This document shows, piece by piece, positions 35,956 to 38,823 of a DNA stretch of 38,823 nt. The notes under the pieces are model-generated. The model was given only the letters and a program-made list of their open reading frames with translations, ran no database searches and had not been told where the DNA came from. The DNA comes from Puniceicoccaceae bacterium (GTDB lineage Bacteria; Verrucomicrobiota; Verrucomicrobiia; Opitutales; JAFGAQ01). Where the stretch lies: positions 1 to 38,823 of the forward strand of contig JBEGIR010000049.1 of the NCBI GenBank assembly GCA_040224245.1, written 5' to 3'. The position numbers were made by a program, and so were the translations under genes. How positions within the stretch are numbered: position 1 is the stretch's first letter; every line of letters starts with the position of its first letter.

Positions 35956-36200
35956 GAACGGTCTCCTTTAGTTGAACGACTGCGGTCGATGTCGAAGTAG
36001 ATGGTTTCGAGTGCATCAATGCGTTTCTCCATGCGAAGCAGGGATTGATGCATTTCCTGGAGGATGCGCGCGTCATCCTCCGAGACGCACTCGTTTTTGC
36101 GCGAGCGGGTCGCATTCAAAAAAAGAAATGCGAGTATGATGAGAGTACCGCAAATAACGGGCAACCCCACCGTAATGATGAAAAACGTTGTTGCTGGCAT
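35952..36200 (-). CDS. pspB: Phage shock protein B-like
   Basis: An 82-residue protein: N-terminal membrane helix (~4-28), basic turn (RSRKNE), then an amphipathic helix (DDARILQEMHQSLLRMEKRIDALETIYFDID). This matches E. coli PspB in plan, including the IxALExI segment. The ATG at 36200 is preferred to an upstream in-frame start at 36239. It overlaps pspC by 4 bp and follows pspA after 75 bp, the standard pspA-pspB-pspC order. It has a shadow copy downstream of pspC. Confidence 0.8.
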   Translation of the reverse strand: MPATTFFIITVGLPVICGTLIILAFLFLNATRSRKNECVSEDDARILQEMHQSLLRMEKRIDALETIYFDIDRSRSTKGDRS

Positions 36201-36225
36201 GGCAGTGAAATTTCGGGATTGGCTG

Positions 36226-36251
36226 CGACCCGAGACCAAGTCAACGGGTCG
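36226..36251. other. Stem-loop between pspA and pspB
   Basis: Perfect 7-bp inverted repeat (CGACCCG / CGGGTCG) around a 12-nt loop in the 75-bp pspA-pspB gap. No T run follows on the minus strand, so it is not an intrinsic terminator; it could stabilise or punctuate the psp mRNA so that PspA is made in excess over PspB and PspC. Confidence 0.4.
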
Positions 36252-36275
36252 ACTTTAAGTTAGACGTGCGCAACC

Positions 36276-36944
36276 TCAGTTTTGGGTCGGATTTTTTTTC
36301 TCTTTCAGCGCAGCCAACTGTTTTTCAATCTCCTCGTCACGTTCCAGTGCAGAAAAACTGTCGTCGATGGACGGTTTGACACCGTAGTTGACCAGATCCG
36401 CATCAGCTTCCATGCGCTCGATGCGCTGCTCAAACTTGTCAAACTTCATCATCGCAGTCTTGGTATTGACCTTGCGGATGTTGCTCTGCGCCTGGTGGGA
36501 TTTCTGGGCACGCGTGTGACGCTGTACCAGCACCTTGTGTTTGTTGCGTGCCTGTTCCAGTTTTGCCTCAAGGTCGCTGATGTCCTGCTTGTAGTTTGCA
36601 ATGATGTCCTGCAGTTTGCAGATGTCGTCCTCGACGATGGTGATGCGCTGCTGTACGGCGCGTTTTTCCATGAGTGCCTCACGAGCGAGGTCTTCCTTGC
36701 CACGGCTGACGGCCAACTCGGCGCGCTCGTCCCAGCGATCTGCCTTTTCCTTGAGTTCGCCCAGTTCGCGATTGCTTTTGGTCACCTGCGCCATGGTTCC
36801 GGCACAGGATGCCTTGATTTCCACAAGGGTGTCCTCCATCTCGCGGATCATGAGACGGATCATCTTTTCAGGATCCTCTGCACGATCCAGCATCGAATTG
36901 ATGTTGGAGCTGATGATGTCAGAAAAACGGGTGAATATACTCAT
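36276..36944 (-). CDS. pspA: Phage shock protein A
   Basis: A 222-residue ESCRT-III-like coiled-coil protein, the same length as E. coli PspA. The N-terminus (MSIFTRFSDIISSNINSMLDRAEDPEKMIRLMIREMEDTLVEIK) is a near match to E. coli, including the amphipathic membrane-binding helix. Long helices follow, with EDLAREALMEKR and FEQRIERMEADAD. In the known system PspA binds PspF and blocks it, and on stress moves to the membrane, where it supports bilayer integrity. It is the first gene of the operon and is preceded by a sigma54 promoter. No Shine-Dalgarno is seen. Confidence 0.96.
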   Translation of the reverse strand: MSIFTRFSDIISSNINSMLDRAEDPEKMIRLMIREMEDTLVEIKASCAGTMAQVTKSNRELGELKEKADRWDERAELAVSRGKEDLAREALMEKRAVQQRITIVEDDICKLQDIIANYKQDISDLEAKLEQARNKHKVLVQRHTRAQKSHQAQSNIRKVNTKTAMMKFDKFEQRIERMEADADLVNYGVKPSIDDSFSALERDEEIEKQLAALKEKKNPTQN

Positions 36945-37003
36945 AGCTGGATTTTGTTGTTCAGATTGATGTTGTTGGATTTGTGTTCCTTTGCCTCATT
37001 AAA

Positions 37004-37019
37004 ACAGTTGCCGTGCCAA
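37004..37019 (-). promoter_or_regulatory. Sigma54 promoter of the pspA operon
   Basis: On the minus strand TTGGCACG-GCAA-CTGT: the -24 element is perfect (TTGGCACG) and the -12 element is CTGT, with GG and GT 10 bp apart. As I recall it, the E. coli pspA promoter also has T in place of the last C. The start of transcription would be near 36992, 48 bp before the pspA ATG. Confidence 0.8.
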
Positions 37020-37048
37020 TTATTTCACTAATTTCTTAAACCAATCCA

Positions 37049-37061
37049 CATCAACCACTTC
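37049..37061. promoter_or_regulatory. Possible IHF-type site between promoter and activator site
   Basis: CATCAACCACTTC matches the core ATCAA-N4-TT of the IHF consensus, with mismatches at the two end positions. It lies between the sigma54 promoter and the PspF dyad, where IHF bends DNA in E. coli. Weak evidence; such sites arise by chance in AT-rich DNA. Confidence 0.25.
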
Positions 37062-37108
37062 CAAAAGTCATAATTCTTTAATAATTTTCCCTCTCGTCAA
37101 ACTTCGTA

Positions 37109-37134
37109 AAATTGGCTAAATCCATAGCGAATTT
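37109..37134. promoter_or_regulatory. Imperfect dyad, probable PspF upstream activator site
   Basis: Arms AAATTGGCTA and TAGCGAATTT match at 9 of 10 positions around a 6-bp spacer. The centre is about 129 bp upstream of the predicted pspA start point, and the site ends 8 bp before the pspF ATG. The second arm read in reverse, AAATTCGCTA, resembles the E. coli PspF site as I recall it. The position would allow activation of pspA and repression of pspF. Confidence 0.6.
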
Positions 37135-37142
37135 AACCACCT

Positions 37143-38219
37143 ATGCTCTCTCCCACCTCCCTGCCTGATCCCATCGGCGAATCCACAGCTTTTCTCGACT
37201 TCCAGGCCCGTTTGAGTGAAGTCGCCAAGGTTGATCGACCGGTACTGGTCATCGGTGAGCGCGGCACGGGCAAGGAAATGGCAGCGCGACGCATTCACTA
37301 CCTGTCGAAGCGGTGGGATGAAAATCTGGTCACACTCAACTGCGCGGCGCTTTCTCCCAACCTGCTCGAGGATGAACTCTTCGGCCACGAGGCAGGCTCT
37401 TATACTGGCGCGAATCGTCGCCGCTACGGACGTTTTGAAGCCGCAAACCGGGGCACCCTCTTTCTCGATGAAATCGGGCAGACTCCGGCTGAACTGCAGA
37501 GCAAGATCCTTCGCGTCGTCGAATACAACTCCTTCGAACGCGTCGGCAGTTCTGAAACCATTGAGGTGGATGTTCGCATCATTGGCGCAACCAACTCCGA
37601 CCTCTTTGCCATGGCTGTGGAGGGAAAATTCAAGCACGACCTGCTTGACCGCCTGTCGTTTGAAGTGATTTTTGTGCCCCCACTTCGCGTTCGGGAGGGG
37701 GACATCCTGCTGCTCGCCAATCACTTCGCCGTGCACATGGCCCACGAGATCGGCAGAAAGGATATTCCGGAATTCAGTGATGAGGTGATTGAACAACTGG
37801 AAACCCACAATTGGCCGGGAAATGTGCGGGAGCTGAAAAACGTGGTCGAGCGCGCAGTCTACCGCAGTAATGACGGCTTCATTGATCACATTGAACTCGA
37901 CCCGTTTCGCTCTCCGTTTGCGCCAACTCCCCCGCGATCAGCACCGTTGCAATCCTCCAGCCAGACTGACGATCCCACGTCACCCGCCCAGCCCACCACA
38001 CCTGACTCCACGGATCTTTCGATTTTGGCAAAGCAACAACTTGGCCGTCGCGGATTTCGTGAAATCATCCAGGAGATAGAGGTGGATCTGCTCCTGACAG
38101 CACTGCATCGCTCGGGGTACAACCAGCGCAAAGCAGCTGATCTGCTCGATCTCACCTACCATCAATGGCGCGGCCTCTACCGCAAGTATGAATCTCAACT
38201 CCAGTCTCCCGACGCCTGA
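37143..38219 (+). CDS. pspF: Psp operon transcriptional activator PspF
   Basis: A 358-residue sigma54 activator with no receiver domain, like E. coli PspF. The AAA+ domain (~8-245) has Walker A GERGTGKE, Walker B TLFLDEIGQ and sensor and arginine-finger regions matching PspF (KHDLLDRLSFEV, NWPGNVRELKNVVERAVYR). The sigma54-contact loop is GSYTGA (85-90) instead of GAFTGA. A Pro/Ser/Thr-rich linker (~258-295) leads to a Fis-type HTH (GYNQRKAADLLDLTYHQWRGLYRKY) that matches E. coli PspF closely. It diverges from pspA across 198 bp of AT-rich DNA. Activity should be held down by PspA. Confidence 0.95.
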   Translation: MLSPTSLPDPIGESTAFLDFQARLSEVAKVDRPVLVIGERGTGKEMAARRIHYLSKRWDENLVTLNCAALSPNLLEDELFGHEAGSYTGANRRRYGRFEAANRGTLFLDEIGQTPAELQSKILRVVEYNSFERVGSSETIEVDVRIIGATNSDLFAMAVEGKFKHDLLDRLSFEVIFVPPLRVREGDILLLANHFAVHMAHEIGRKDIPEFSDEVIEQLETHNWPGNVRELKNVVERAVYRSNDGFIDHIELDPFRSPFAPTPPRSAPLQSSSQTDDPTSPAQPTTPDSTDLSILAKQQLGRRGFREIIQEIEVDLLLTALHRSGYNQRKAADLLDLTYHQWRGLYRKYESQLQSPDA

Positions 38220-38310
38220 TCCTGCTCAAACCGGCAAACCCTCATTCCCCCAGAGGCTCAACCCGCAGTAGCACGGAAGAGCCGCACGGCACAGTCGTGA
38301 TTTCAGAACT

Positions 38311-38823
38311 TCAACGCTCGATGATGCGGCCATTGCGGAACATCAAGCGTTCCTTCACCCTGCCGGATTCGTAGTAGTTGACAACCTCGCCCTCAAGCTG
38401 GCCTGCCCGGAATTCACCCATCATCTTCAGGTTACCGGTTTCATAGTACTGCCGGATCGGACCGTGCTTGATGCCATCCCTGAACGCAACTTCCACCTCA
38501 ACCTGTCCGCTTTCGTAGAACACCTGCTGGTTGCCTACCACCTTGCCATTCTCAAAATTCATGAGACTGCGCAGGCTGCCGCGTTCGTAATAGAGCTTGG
38601 TCGGACCGTGTTTCTCTCCATTTCGGAACTGTGCCTCACCCTTTAGCTGGCCACTCTGGTGGTAGTTTTTCGAAATTCCATTTTCCAACCCATTCTGCAT
38701 CGTGCTTTCGCGCTCGATGATTCCCGAAGCGTAATACTCCCGGCAAGCACCGTTGAGCGTCCCGTTGGCAAAGGTATACTCCCGTTTGATCCGGCCCGAT
38801 GGGTAGTTCTCGATATAGACTCC
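38311..38823 (-). CDS. MORN-repeat (MORN_2/YwqK-like) protein, 5' end outside the window
   Basis: The frame stays open from the stop at 38311 to the window edge, so at least 170 residues are encoded and the start is not visible. An internal ATG at 38700 is not the real start, because repeats continue upstream of it. About seven 24-residue repeats follow the pattern YYxSGxxxxxxxFxNGxxxGxxx. Such MORN_2 repeats form extended beta-sheet rods and are often secreted or membrane-linked; many are annotated YwqK-family antitoxins, but that function is weakly supported. The 91 bp between it and pspF contain no clear terminator. Confidence 0.8.
   Translation of the reverse strand, partial: GVYIENYPSGRIKREYTFANGTLNGACREYYASGIIERESTMQNGLENGISKNYHQSGQLKGEAQFRNGEKHGPTKLYYERGSLRSLMNFENGKVVGNQQVFYESGQVEVEVAFRDGIKHGPIRQYYETGNLKMMGEFRAGQLEGEVVNYYESGRVKERLMFRNGRIIER

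Overview
The window looks like chromosomal DNA from a Gram-negative bacterium. KdsA (a Kdo/LPS precursor enzyme), a lipoprotein, a periplasmic BON protein and a complete Psp envelope-stress locus all imply an outer membrane. The gene content (a propeller-Y_Y_Y hybrid kinase, a RibB with a decayed GTP cyclohydrolase half, a Planctomycetes-Verrucomicrobia-like large GAP1-N2-type protein) makes Verrucomicrobiota, perhaps Opitutales, my best guess. This is inference, not proof. Gene density is high, no intergenic gap exceeds 300 bp, and I see no tRNA, rRNA, insertion sequence, CRISPR array or prophage. Most start codons have no recognisable Shine-Dalgarno sequence.

Layout. 1-363: secreted BON-domain protein followed by a strong terminator. 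598-3782: translationally coupled sigma54 response regulator and membrane histidine kinase. 3959-4417: dtd. 4471-8437 (minus): RluA-type pseudouridine synthase, gltX, glnS. 8456-14546 (plus): GT-C-like membrane protein, small membrane protein, pyrG, kdsA, a rhomboid-like protein with a zinc ribbon, and ispH. 14579-15232: DUF2959-type lipoprotein. 15385-21473: two overlapping genes for ~1000-residue proteins, each with a single membrane span near residue 370; the first begins with what looks like a GAP1-N2 domain. This pair is the best candidate for an undescribed system. 21508-25688 (minus): ribBX, ribH, nusB, ftsY, metF. 25732-28598 (plus): trkA and trkH for potassium uptake. 28623-32949 (minus): ferredoxin and a very large hybrid sensor kinase. 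33123-34976: mutL without nuclease motifs. 35002-38219: Psp locus, with pspA-pspB-pspC-second pspB-like-unknown small membrane protein on the minus strand and pspF divergent. 38311-38823: MORN-repeat protein that runs off the window.

How the genes work together. The Psp locus carries its own visible control logic. A sigma54 promoter upstream of pspA closely resembles the E. coli pspA promoter, and an imperfect dyad sits just before pspF, where PspF would both activate pspA and repress itself. The NtrC-type regulator at 598 is a second sign that the organism uses sigma54. RibBX-RibH gives two steps of riboflavin synthesis, but the GTP cyclohydrolase II step must be encoded elsewhere. TrkA/TrkH form a K+ uptake system. 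The large 15385-21473 pair probably makes one inner-membrane complex with cytoplasmic N-termini and large periplasmic C-termini; its function is unknown.
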